Assembly: GCA_963763885.1 (NCBI GenBank)
Contig: CAVXQD010000002.1
Coordinates: 124,001-188,000 of the forward strand
Direction: 5' to 3'
Length of the DNA stretch: 64,000 nucleotides
DNA from: JANNBN01 sp963763885
GTDB taxonomy: Bacteria > Actinomycetota > Acidimicrobiia > Acidimicrobiales > JANYDT01
Within the stretch, counting starts at the first letter, position 1; each line of letters begins with the position of its first letter. The position numbers and the translations under genes were made by a program. This document shows positions 8,657-16,661 of the stretch, in pieces. Below the pieces are notes generated by a model. The model was not told where the DNA came from. It saw only the letters and a list, made by a program, of their open reading frames with translations, and did not search any database.

Positions 8657-10504
8657 TTACCGGGGTCCGGGGCGCAGTGATAGGGCCGCCTCGCACAGCG
8701 ACAACAGCGCAGGCGCATGGGGTCTGTTCCCGAGGTGAGCGTTGGAACGCGGGTCGAGATGCGACGGAACGGTGGCTGCTGGCAAGACCCGTGAAGAGTT
8801 AGCTGTCGAAGCACTCGACGTGGAACCAATAGCGGTCCGAAGCAGCTCCATTCGATTGTTTGCGTTATCCCACTGTTCAAGTCTGCAAAGTGCACTTACT
8901 AAGTCAGCCGTGGCGCTGACGTCAGCTCCCTGACCGGGCGCAAACCCATCGTCGGCGTGTGGAAGGTGTCTGTGAAGCAGGCCGTGATCATCGAGCTGAG
9001 CGGTGGTCTGCCCAATGGTGTTGGCCGTGCGAACTCTCGCCTCGTTTTCGTCGTCGTCGGGTAGGTCTGGAAAGTCGACAGTTGGGTCGGCCGGGGCGAT
9101 CCACCGCAGGAGTTGCGCGTCGGAGGAGTCATCGTCCACGGCTCTTCGCCATCCAGCAGTGGCGTTGACGCCGAAACAGCCATCGGCACGTAGCCATCGC
9201 CCAATGTTGCGAGAGACAGCGTCCCACTCTGGAGCTTTGAGCGACAGCGGGTCGTGTCGGCGTTCTGTCGCTGCGGCAGCTCGTAAGGCAGCGCGCACCG
9301 CAATTCCCGACGACACCCACCGGGTTGGGATCTGCTCGCGGGTTCGACGCGATTCCAGCCGTGCAGCCCAGCGGCCAGCATCAACAAGCGAGGGCGTCTG
9401 AAATTGATTCGCGAGAAGGGACGCGATGGAAACTAAAGCTCGTCGATCCCGGTTTGCGTCAAGCACCAATGACGCTCCCGCGAGGGCGGCAAGGTCTGTG
9501 CTGTGCGCCCCGCGTTCTGAGCGGCGGACGGGTTGATGTCCGCTCCACCCAGAGAGCATGAGATCAGACTCCGTTGTGGCATCGCTGCCGTCTGCGCGTC
9601 GTGCCCGTGCCGGCCCCCGAAGCAACGCGTCGGCGATCCAGCGGCGCGTCTGCTCGGCAAGATCGTGTCGGTCAATTCGCTCGCAGAGGCGCACGAAGCG
9701 TGTGGCATCTTCGAGATACGCGAGTCGCTCATCAATCTGTCGTTCACCGCCAGGCTGAGTTGGTAGCGACGTGGTGAACGAGCGCATGATCGCACCGGTG
9801 TCGGTATTGAGCAGCAGCAACAGCTGTTGTAGCCAGCCCCGCAGGTCTGAACGCCACGGCCCGTCGTATCCGTTGTCCAACTTGTTGCGCCAGGTACGAG
9901 CGAGGTCGGTTATGCGGCGCTCGTAGACTTCGCGTCGAACGCGCTCGTCCACCGCATGGGGGGACACGGTGATCATCAATGACTCGCCGGCGTGCAACAC
10001 CATTGGGTTGTCTGGATCGAGGCCTCGGACGCCAATGACGGCCGCTCCGAGATCTGTCGATACCCATGCGACGGAATCGCATCCGCGGTACGTGCGCCGT
10101 GGCGTGGCGAACCGAGAGCCGCTGACCACGGTGCCGTGCAGCGCAGCGCGTCCGCCCAAAACCGTAACCAAGCGCACGATGGTTCCGTTGCCGAAGCCCT
10201 CTTGCCCGTCGGCCATGTGATCCTGAATCGAGATCGTGGCGTCAGCTGAACGCAGCGTCGTGCACAGCACCGGAGCGTCGCCGACGCGTGTGACTGTTGA
10301 ACGTGTGGTCCCGGGAAGTCTCAGCAGCAGCTGACCGCCGTCGTCATGAACTAGTGAGTAGAACGCTGCGTCGTGTTCAATCGACTGCGGCGTCCACCAG
10401 GTGATGTCTGCTTCGGGGCCGATGAGAGCGCCGGCGCGTCCGTTGCCGATGGGGTGCAACGGTGCAAGTTGGGTCGGCGCCGATGGACGAGCCGATGCAG
10501 GCAC
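8657..10504 (-). CDS. GH15-like (glucoamylase/trehalase fold) protein, divergent
   Basis: 615 aa. The N-terminal ~200 residues (PIGNGRAGALIGPEADITWW, then IEHDAAFYSLV) match the beta-sandwich domain of GH15 proteins, whose usual text is LIGDCRTAALVGRDGSIDW. The rest is an alpha/alpha-barrel-like region in which QIDERLAYLEDATRFVRL stands where canonical members have NWDYRYCWLRDATFTL, so the sugar-binding aromatic residues are lost. The activity is therefore uncertain; it may be a degenerate or non-glucan enzyme. It starts 3 nt after the greA stop, so it is cotranscribed with greA. Confidence 0.6.
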   Translation of the reverse strand: MPASARPSAPTQLAPLHPIGNGRAGALIGPEADITWWTPQSIEHDAAFYSLVHDDGGQLLLRLPGTTRSTVTRVGDAPVLCTTLRSADATISIQDHMADGQEGFGNGTIVRLVTVLGGRAALHGTVVSGSRFATPRRTYRGCDSVAWVSTDLGAAVIGVRGLDPDNPMVLHAGESLMITVSPHAVDERVRREVYERRITDLARTWRNKLDNGYDGPWRSDLRGWLQQLLLLLNTDTGAIMRSFTTSLPTQPGGERQIDERLAYLEDATRFVRLCERIDRHDLAEQTRRWIADALLRGPARARRADGSDATTESDLMLSGWSGHQPVRRSERGAHSTDLAALAGASLVLDANRDRRALVSIASLLANQFQTPSLVDAGRWAARLESRRTREQIPTRWVSSGIAVRAALRAAAATERRHDPLSLKAPEWDAVSRNIGRWLRADGCFGVNATAGWRRAVDDDSSDAQLLRWIAPADPTVDFPDLPDDDENEARVRTANTIGQTTAQLDDHGLLHRHLPHADDGFAPGQGADVSATADLVSALCRLEQWDNANNRMELLRTAIGSTSSASTANSSRVLPAATVPSHLDPRSNAHLGNRPHAPALLSLCEAALSLRPGPR

Positions 10505-10507
10505 CGA

Positions 10508-10969
10508 CTAGGCCGAGATCGAGACGATCTCGACCTTCATGCCCCGACCGTTGACTTGGTATTGAGCGACGTCTCCGGCCTTCTTGCCCATGAGCGCCTT
10601 GCCCATCGGCGATTCTGGCGACATGATGTCGAGACCTTCGCGACGTTCTTCGATGGAGCCAAGCAAATAGGACTCTGTGTCCGTATCGCCCTGCCAACGG
10701 ATGGTCACGACGGCACCGGTGGAAACCACCGACGTGTCCACTTCTTTGACGATCTCGGCCTCGTCGAGGATGCCGCGGATCTGACGCATCCGGGCGTCCA
10801 TCTTTCCTTGTTCTTCTTTCGCCGCGTGATATTCGCCGTTCTCGGAAAGGTCGCCGAGTTCACGAGCCGCCTCGATACGACGTGCGATTTCGATTTTGCC
10901 GCGAGTTGACAGATCTGCGAATTCGGCAGTGAGCCGGTCGAAGGTGTCTTTGGAAAGCTTGGTTGCCAC
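10508..10969 (-). CDS. greA: Transcription elongation factor GreA
   Basis: Rescues backtracked RNA polymerase by stimulating transcript cleavage. With the GTG at 10969 the protein is 153 aa, the normal length. It has an N-terminal coiled coil with LGDLSENGEYHAAKEEQ (acidic tip Asp40 and Glu43, equivalent to E. coli Asp41/Glu44), then a C-terminal FKBP-like domain (SPESPMGKALMGKKAGDV). The open frame continues upstream, but a TAACCT box 7 nt before this GTG supports the shorter form. The CPBP protease gene ends 11 nt upstream. Confidence 0.95.
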   Translation of the reverse strand: MATKLSKDTFDRLTAEFADLSTRGKIEIARRIEAARELGDLSENGEYHAAKEEQGKMDARMRQIRGILDEAEIVKEVDTSVVSTGAVVTIRWQGDTDTESYLLGSIEERREGLDIMSPESPMGKALMGKKAGDVAQYQVNGRGMKVEIVSISA

Positions 10970-10976
10970 AGACGAG

Positions 10977-10982
10977 AGGTTA
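10977..10982 (-). promoter_or_regulatory. -10 box (TAACCT) for greA
   Basis: TAACCT on the minus strand, 7 nt before the GTG at 10969, overlapping the stop codon of the upstream CPBP gene. It suggests greA has its own leaderless transcript besides read-through. Confidence 0.4.
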
Positions 10983-11849
10983 GGCCTGACTGGACCCTGC
11001 GAGCACCAAGGCACTAAATGCGAGTGCGTTGTTGGCGATATGCAGGGCGATGTTCACCTTGAGCGAACCTGTGCGGTGGTACAAGTAACCCAGCACTGCG
11101 CCGAGGGCAGCCAACACCGGAAAGGCCAGTGGCTGAAGGTGGATGGCCCCAAAGATGCACGCGGAGATGGCAATGGACATCCACGGCTTCATATGGCGCC
11201 CCAGGGCGGTTTGGAGATAACCGCGGAACAGCAGCTCTTCCACGATGGGACCCACAACCACGATGGCGAGGAACCCCACCAGGACCCCGATGGGCGACTG
11301 CAGCCCGTCCACGATTGCTTCGGTGTCGGCCTGTGAATCTCGGCCTTTGAGGACCGTCACGTTGTAGATCGCGCCGAAGATGAGCGCAGCGACCATCAGG
11401 CCGATGCCGTACCCGATGGTTGTGCCAAGCGGGAGACGGCTGCGTGCAAACATGCCGATCCTGTGCTGGCGGCCGTCCTTGCGCAGGTGGGCCCAAAGAA
11501 TCAACAGCATGACCAGACCGGAAAGCAAGACCCCCAACACGATGGGCACGCCGCTTGCATTCAGCAGCGCATCCTTCGTCAACTCTCGGTCCCCGCTGGT
11601 GAGCTTGTCCCGCAAGTTCTCGTCCAGTAGCGCTGCTACCACCATCACCGGGATCGAAACGATGACCTGCAATGCGAAGTAGACAACGATCCACACCAAG
11701 CTGATGCCAATGCCAGGAAACTTGGTGTTGCCGCCGAATCCGCCGTGTGGCTGCACCGCCGGCTGGCCCGCATCGATCCAGAGGGGCGGCTGTATCGATG
11801 GTGTCGCCTGTGTCGGTGGTGGCGTCGATGTCGGTACGAGCACAGCCAA
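10980..11849 (-). CDS. CPBP-family intramembrane metalloprotease
   Basis: 289 aa polytopic membrane protein with a proline-rich cytosolic N-terminus and about 7-8 hydrophobic segments. The CPBP (Abi/CAAX-like) glutamyl protease motifs are in order: EELLFRG (EExxxR), FGAIH (FxxxH) and HIANN (HxxxN). Family members cleave prenylated proteins, self-peptides or unknown substrates within the membrane; the substrate here is unknown. The start at 11849 is a TTG; a GTG at 11843 is an alternative. Confidence 0.85.
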   Translation of the reverse strand: MAVLVPTSTPPPTQATPSIQPPLWIDAGQPAVQPHGGFGGNTKFPGIGISLVWIVVYFALQVIVSIPVMVVAALLDENLRDKLTSGDRELTKDALLNASGVPIVLGVLLSGLVMLLILWAHLRKDGRQHRIGMFARSRLPLGTTIGYGIGLMVAALIFGAIYNVTVLKGRDSQADTEAIVDGLQSPIGVLVGFLAIVVVGPIVEELLFRGYLQTALGRHMKPWMSIAISACIFGAIHLQPLAFPVLAALGAVLGYLYHRTGSLKVNIALHIANNALAFSALVLAGSSQA

Positions 11850-11892
11850 GGTCTAGCAAAGCCCGCGAGAGAGGTCACCCCCAACCCTGGGG

Positions 11893-11929
11893 GCAGAACA
11901 CCTCCCAACCTCGTCCCGAGGTGTTCTGC
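11893..11929. promoter_or_regulatory. 12-bp inverted repeat upstream of leuB
   Basis: The arms GCAGAACACCTC and GAGGTGTTCTGC are fully complementary with a 13-nt loop. The repeat ends 9 nt before the TATCGT -10 box (11939-11944) of leuB, so it covers the -35 region. It could be an operator for leuB or a terminator shared with the region before it; no T-run follows. A second small hairpin (CCCCCA/TGGGGG) is immediately upstream. Confidence 0.4.
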
Positions 11930-11938
11930 TGCAAGGCG

Positions 11939-11944
11939 TATCGT
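11939..11944 (+). promoter_or_regulatory. -10 box (TATCGT) for leuB
   Basis: TATCGT ends 8 nt before the leuB ATG at 11953, suggesting a leaderless or very short-leader transcript. No Shine-Dalgarno sequence is visible. Confidence 0.4.
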
Positions 11945-11952
11945 CAGAACCC

Positions 11953-12966
11953 ATGACTCAGACCCACAAAGTTGCGGTGCTCGGCGGCGACGGGATTGGC
12001 CCCGAAGTGACTGCCGAAGCGCTGAAGGTGATCCGCGCCGCCGGAATCAAACTCGACACCGTCGAATACGACTTGGGCGGACGGCGATACGCAGCAACCG
12101 GCGAGATCCTCAGCGACAGCACCCTTGACGAGCTGCGCACCTTCGATGCCATTCTCCTTGGCGCCATCGGCACGCCAGCCGTCCAGCCAGGGATCTTGGA
12201 GCGCGGACTGTTGCTACGCATGCGGTTTGCCCTCGACCTCTACATCAACCAGCGGCCGTTTCTGTTTCCCGCCAACAACGTTGACTGCATCGTGATTCGG
12301 GAGAACACGGAAGGTACGTATGCAGGTGAAGGCGGGTTCCTTCGCAAGGACACCCCGTTCGAGATCGCCACGCAAGGGTCGGTCAATACGCGCATGGGTG
12401 TCGAGCGATGCGTGCGTCACGCCTTTGCGCTCGCACAGTCGCGCCCTCGCAAGCACCTCACGTTGGTGCACAAGACCAACGTGCTCCAGTTCGCTGGGGA
12501 CCTGTGGCAGCGCACATTCAACGCGGTGGCCGCCGAGTATCCGGACGTCCAGACGGCCTATAACCACGTCGACGCGGCTTGCATCTACTTCGTCGAGTCA
12601 CCGCAGCGATATGACGTGCTGGTGACCGACAATCTCTTCGGTGACATCCTCACGGATCTCGCAGGAGCGGTGTCGGGGGGCGTGGGTCTTGCTGCGTCAG
12701 CCAACCTCAACCCGACGCGCACCGGGCCGTCCATGTTTGAACCGGTGCACGGCTCCGCACCAGACATCGTTGGCACTGGGAAGGCGGACCCACGCGCCGC
12801 CATCATCAGCGCAGCAATGATGTTGGACTTCTTGGGTGAAACAGCTGCTGCCGCTCGCATCCGCGCTGTTGTCGACTCCACCCTTGGTGCTACGACGATG
12901 CCGTCCGGCCCGACGACCGCGATCGGTGACTGGGTGGCAGCCCAGGTTGCGGCTTCGCAGCCCTAA
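11953..12966 (+). CDS. leuB: 3-isopropylmalate dehydrogenase LeuB
   Basis: NAD-dependent oxidative decarboxylation of 3-isopropylmalate, the third step of leucine synthesis. 337 aa, matching the short actinobacterial LeuB. It begins VAVLGGDGIGPEV, carries the substrate-binding IVIRENTEGTYAGEGG segment, VHKTNVL with the catalytic lysine, VTDNLFGDILTDLAGAV with the metal-binding aspartates, and FEPVHGSAPDIVGTGKADP near the nucleotide site. It stands alone between the greA group and the sugar operon. Confidence 0.95.
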   Translation: MTQTHKVAVLGGDGIGPEVTAEALKVIRAAGIKLDTVEYDLGGRRYAATGEILSDSTLDELRTFDAILLGAIGTPAVQPGILERGLLLRMRFALDLYINQRPFLFPANNVDCIVIRENTEGTYAGEGGFLRKDTPFEIATQGSVNTRMGVERCVRHAFALAQSRPRKHLTLVHKTNVLQFAGDLWQRTFNAVAAEYPDVQTAYNHVDAACIYFVESPQRYDVLVTDNLFGDILTDLAGAVSGGVGLAASANLNPTRTGPSMFEPVHGSAPDIVGTGKADPRAAIISAAMMLDFLGETAAAARIRAVVDSTLGATTMPSGPTTAIGDWVAAQVAASQP

Positions 12967-13246
12967 TCATCTTTTGGGACGGGTCGCGCGCAAAGTGGCG
13001 GAATCGGCCATTGGAACCTGAAGAGAAGCGTCAGCTGTTACGCTGCCCGGGTCACCTTGCTGGCCTGTGCATCATCAGATTTTGACCGTCAGCGGTCTCA
13101 AACTGTCAGTGTGCGCGGGTGGCATCGGTCCATCGGTTGGCGCTACGTGCGCTGAGGCCGGTTGCACCAGTGCCCGGCGCCCGAAATTTCGGACCGCTGC
13201 TTCGGCCGCGTGACGCAACGATTCACAACCAATCAAGGGGAGAAAC
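12967..13246. other. Intergenic leader region of the sugar ABC operon
   Basis: 280 nt with no convincing gene. An AGGGGAG ribosome site precedes the ATG at 13247. A weak TTGACC (13085-13090) might be a -35 element, but no convincing -10 follows. The start of transcription is not clear from the sequence. Confidence 0.35.
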
Positions 13247-14434
13247 ATGAAGAAAAACGTCAAGGCAACAATCCTGATGTTCGGCGCGCTGATGTTGCTG
13301 GGTTCAGCATGCGGAAGCGACGCAACTGACGCAGTCGACGCAGTTGACGCTGCTGTTGATTCGGTCGTCGACTCTGTCGTCGAAGAAGCACCTGTCACCG
13401 AGGCAGCTGCAACCGAAGAAGCACCTGTTACCGAGGCTGCTGCGGCAACCGACACCACCGTTGCGGCTGCTGCAGCTGCAACCGGCGGACGCGCTTGCGT
13501 GATCTTGCCAGACGCCGACAGCGGCACCCGCTGGGAGACCGGCGACCGTCCGGCACTCGACGAGGCAATGAAGGCTGCCGGCTTCGAGACCGACATCCAG
13601 AACGCACAGTCCGACCCAGCCAAGTACGCCACCATCGGCGACCAGCAGCTCACCAAGGGCTGTGGCGTCATGATCCTGGTTGATCACCAGGGCGCAGGCG
13701 TTGGCGTTGCCGAAAAGGCCAAGGCCCAGGGCATCCCAGTTATCGCGTACGACCGCCCAATTGCTGGTGCGGACTACTACGTGTCCTTCGACAACGCATA
13801 TGTTGGCGAACTCCAGGGCCAGACCATCGTCGACGGCCTCAAGGCCGCAGGCCTTGATCCAGCTACCGCAAGCGTCGTGTTCTCGTCTGGTGACCCTGCA
13901 GACGGCAACGCCAAGATGTTCTTCGACGGCGCCAAGAAGATCCTCGATGCGGCCGGCGTGAAGCCAGCCTTCGAAATGACCGGCACCTGGGACGGCGCAA
14001 AGGCCAGCACGCTCTTCGAGCAGGCCTACACCGCTGTCCAGGGCAAGGTCGACGCAGTCCTCGCACCAAACGACAACAACGCAGCTTCGATCATCGCCAT
14101 CCTGGACAAGAACGGCAAGAAGGCCGTCATCTCCGGCCAGGACGCTTCGGTCGCAGGCCTGCAGAACGTGTTGCTTGGCAAGCAGACCGCAACGGTTTAC
14201 AAGCCATTCAAGGTTGAGGCCAAGTCGGCTTCGGACCTGGCAATCGCACTGCTGAAGGGCGAGAAGCCAACCACGGAGAAGAAGCTTGAAGACGGCACGC
14301 CTTTCGTCGCTTCGACCCCAATCCTCGTTGGCGCAGACAAGGTCAAGGACGTTGTTGCAGCTGGCGACGCCAAGGCCGCTGACATCTGCACCCCAGACGT
14401 CGCAGCAGCTTGCACCGCTAACGGCGTTGCATGA
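13247..14434 (+). CDS. Sugar ABC transporter substrate-binding lipoprotein (XylF-like)
   Basis: 395 aa exported lipoprotein. The signal peptide ends in the lipobox LGSAC (cysteine ~25), then a low-complexity Asp/Ala/Glu/Val linker with repeated EEAPVTEAAA units (~28-80), then a periplasmic-binding fold of the ribose/xylose class (ACVILPDADSGTRW, QGIPVIAYDRPIAGADYYVSFDN, VDAVLAPNDNNA, VISGQDA). The AYDRP and GQDA signatures resemble XylF. It delivers a pentose or similar sugar to the permease downstream. Strong ribosome site AGGGGAG. Confidence 0.88.
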   Translation: MKKNVKATILMFGALMLLGSACGSDATDAVDAVDAAVDSVVDSVVEEAPVTEAAATEEAPVTEAAAATDTTVAAAAAATGGRACVILPDADSGTRWETGDRPALDEAMKAAGFETDIQNAQSDPAKYATIGDQQLTKGCGVMILVDHQGAGVGVAEKAKAQGIPVIAYDRPIAGADYYVSFDNAYVGELQGQTIVDGLKAAGLDPATASVVFSSGDPADGNAKMFFDGAKKILDAAGVKPAFEMTGTWDGAKASTLFEQAYTAVQGKVDAVLAPNDNNAASIIAILDKNGKKAVISGQDASVAGLQNVLLGKQTATVYKPFKVEAKSASDLAIALLKGEKPTTEKKLEDGTPFVASTPILVGADKVKDVVAAGDAKAADICTPDVAAACTANGVA

Positions 14435-14456
14435 TCTCAAGCTTGTGAATTGCTGA

Positions 14457-14524
14457 CCTGAAGATCCGTTCTTCAGGCCAGTGGCCGCCGTGTCCGCCGT
14501 TGGTGGGTGCGGCGGCCATTTTCA
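14457..14524 (+). terminator. Two hairpins, the second terminator-like, between binding protein and ATPase genes
   Basis: First hairpin 14457-14477: arms CCTGAAGA and TCTTCAGG with a 5-nt loop. Second 14482-14518: TGGCCGCC and GGCGGCCA, followed by a T-rich stretch (14519-14528). A partial terminator here would let the binding protein be made in excess over the ATPase and permease, as in many ABC operons (inference). Confidence 0.5.
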
Positions 14525-14658
14525 TTTTCGCGCCAACCTTGTGCCTGTTTCTTGCCGAATTCGCCGTTGTCGCTCCCAACGAATCACTTTTTTGCAGCAG
14601 AATCAAGCGTGTAGTTGTCAGCCACCGCAGCAAGAAGTCGCAGCATGAAGAGGAACCT

Positions 14659-15414
14659 ATGGGCACCGATGTGCCGTTGATTGAACTGTCGGGCGTGAAG
14701 AAGAGCTTCGGTCCGGTGGAAGTGTTGAAAGGTATCGACTTCAAGGCATATGCAGGCCAGGTCACCGCGCTTGTTGGCGACAACGGCGCAGGCAAGTCCA
14801 CACTCATTAAGGGAATCGCGGGTGTGCAGGCCTATGACTCGGGCACCATCGCTTTCAACGGGTCGGTCGTGCACCTGAAGTCAGCTCGTGACGCTGCGGC
14901 AATCGGCATCGAGGTTGTGTATCAAGACCTCGCGTTGTGCGAAAACCTCGACATCGTTCAGAACATGTTCCTCGGTCGCGAAGAAACTTCCGCCGGGACG
15001 CTGGACGAAGCCTCCATGGAACTGCAGGCCACGCAGACTCTCAAGGGGCTCTCGGTGCGTACCGTGAAGTCCGTTCGGCAGAAGGTCGCATCGTTGTCCG
15101 GCGGTCAGCGCCAAACGGTTGCCATCGCTCGTGCAGTGCTGCGCAACGCCAAGCTGGTGCTCCTCGACGAACCAACGGCAGCCCTTGGTGTCGCGCAGAC
15201 CGAGCAGGTACTCCAGCTCGTCCGCCGCCTGGCCGACAGTGGCGTTGGTGTCATCATGATCAGCCACAACCTGGCTGACGTGTTCAAAGTGTGCGACCAA
15301 GTCAGCGTGCTGTACCTCGGCCGCATGGTGGCGTCGCTCAAGACGTCAGAAACGACTCATAACGACGTCGTCGGATACATCACCGGAACCCGCAGCAAGG
15401 ACGACGAAGAATGA
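14659..15414 (+). CDS. Sugar ABC transporter ATP-binding protein (single-domain, XylG/FrcA-like)
   Basis: 251 aa from the ATG at 14659 (ribosome site GAAGAGGAA); the longer open frame upstream overlaps the terminator region and is not coding. Walker A is GDNGAGKSTLIKG, signature LSGGQRQ, Walker B LVLLDEPTAALG and switch histidine MISHNL. Only one nucleotide-binding domain is present, as in FrcA-type importers, so it would act as a homodimer. Its 3' end overlaps the permease start by ATGA. Confidence 0.9.
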   Translation: MGTDVPLIELSGVKKSFGPVEVLKGIDFKAYAGQVTALVGDNGAGKSTLIKGIAGVQAYDSGTIAFNGSVVHLKSARDAAAIGIEVVYQDLALCENLDIVQNMFLGREETSAGTLDEASMELQATQTLKGLSVRTVKSVRQKVASLSGGQRQTVAIARAVLRNAKLVLLDEPTAALGVAQTEQVLQLVRRLADSGVGVIMISHNLADVFKVCDQVSVLYLGRMVASLKTSETTHNDVVGYITGTRSKDDEE

Positions 15415-16658
15415 GCACCACTCCAGAGACGGTCCCAACTGAGGACCACCCAACCGGCGTCGTTAGCCAGCTGCGCGGCGCGTGGCACGACTATGTGGCC
15501 CGCGTCCGCGGCGGTGATATGGGCGTGCTGCCCGCGCTGTTGGCGATGCTGGTCCTCACGGTGCTCTTCTGGCAGAAGAGCGAGTTCTTCCTGACACGCC
15601 TCAACATCGCCAACCTGTTTGTACAGGCGTCCACGCTGATGGTGTTCACCTGCGCGCTTGTTTTCCTCATCATCCTCACCGAACTCGACCTGTCCGCTGG
15701 CGTCACCGGTGGAACCGCCATGGCCGTGTTCATCAAGCTGGTGAAGGGTGGATGGCCATGGGGGGCGGCTCTGTTCGTCGCAGTGTTGGTCGGTGTCGCT
15801 ACGGGTCTGCTGCTTGGGTTCTTCGTTGCCAAGATCGGCGTGCCCGCATTCGTTGTCACGCTTGGCTTCTTCCTGGGTTACCAGGGACTCATGCTCGTCT
15901 TGCTCGGTGACGGTGGCATCTTCCGCATCGAGACCAAGCCGCTCAAAGCGATCATGAACGACAACCTCAAGCCGTGGATGGGCTGGTTGATGTTCGCGGT
16001 GATCGCAGCAATCGCAATTGGGTTGTCCGCTTACGATCGAACCCGCAGGGCCAAGCGTGGCCTTCCTATCCCGCCTTTGGCGCTGGCAATCGTCAAAGTT
16101 GGCGGCGGGCTGGCGCTTGCAGCGGCAATCGTTGCGTTCCTCAACGCCAACCGAAGCAAGTCGGTCAAGCAAATCCAGGGCGTTCCAATTGTGGTCCCTA
16201 TTGTGTTGCTGCTCCTCTTCGTTGGCCAGTTCGTCCTCCTGCGCACCCGATTCGGACTCCACATCTACGCAGTGGGCGGCAACCCAGAGGCTGCGCGCCG
16301 TGCCGGTATCAACGTCACTCGGATGCGGATCTCCGGTTTCGTGATCTGTTCCACGTTGTCGGTGGTCGGCGGGTTGTTCCATGCATCAAGGGTTGGCTCC
16401 ATCGAATCCACAGCAGGTCGCCAAATCGTGCTCAGCGCTGTGGGAGCTGCCGTGGTCGGTGGCGTCAGCTTGTTCGGTGGCCGCGGCAACCTGAAGAACG
16501 CGGCGATTGGTGCGTTCGTGATCGCCATGATCGACAACGGGCTGGGGTTGCTACAGCTGAAGGGCGGCATCAACTACTTGATAACCGGCGGGGTTCTGGT
16601 GCTTGCTGCGTCGGTCGATGCGCTTTCGCGTAAACGCAATGCAGCTGTCGGACGTTGA
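15411..16658 (+). CDS. Sugar ABC transporter permease (XylH/RbsC-like)
   Basis: 415 aa inner-membrane permease of the BPD_transp_2 class with about ten hydrophobic segments. Landmarks are LDLSAGVTGGTAM (first half), RTRFGLHIYAVGGNPEAARRAGI and GGVSLFGGRGNLKNAAIGA, typical of XylH. A longer than usual cytosolic loop (YDRTRRAKRGLPIPPLALA) sits in the middle. Translationally coupled to the ATPase gene through ATGA. Confidence 0.92.
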   Translation: MSTTPETVPTEDHPTGVVSQLRGAWHDYVARVRGGDMGVLPALLAMLVLTVLFWQKSEFFLTRLNIANLFVQASTLMVFTCALVFLIILTELDLSAGVTGGTAMAVFIKLVKGGWPWGAALFVAVLVGVATGLLLGFFVAKIGVPAFVVTLGFFLGYQGLMLVLLGDGGIFRIETKPLKAIMNDNLKPWMGWLMFAVIAAIAIGLSAYDRTRRAKRGLPIPPLALAIVKVGGGLALAAAIVAFLNANRSKSVKQIQGVPIVVPIVLLLLFVGQFVLLRTRFGLHIYAVGGNPEAARRAGINVTRMRISGFVICSTLSVVGGLFHASRVGSIESTAGRQIVLSAVGAAVVGGVSLFGGRGNLKNAAIGAFVIAMIDNGLGLLQLKGGINYLITGGVLVLAASVDALSRKRNAAVGR

Positions 16659-16661
16659 CCG

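Noticed and set aside
13304..14440. Long open frame opposite the sugar-binding protein gene
   Set aside because: The plus strand has a lipoprotein signal, a strong ribosome site and a known fold; the minus frame has none.
15357..16382. Long open frame opposite the permease gene
   Set aside because: It is the codon-complement shadow of a clear XylH-type permease; composition is His/Asp/Gln-rich with no domains.
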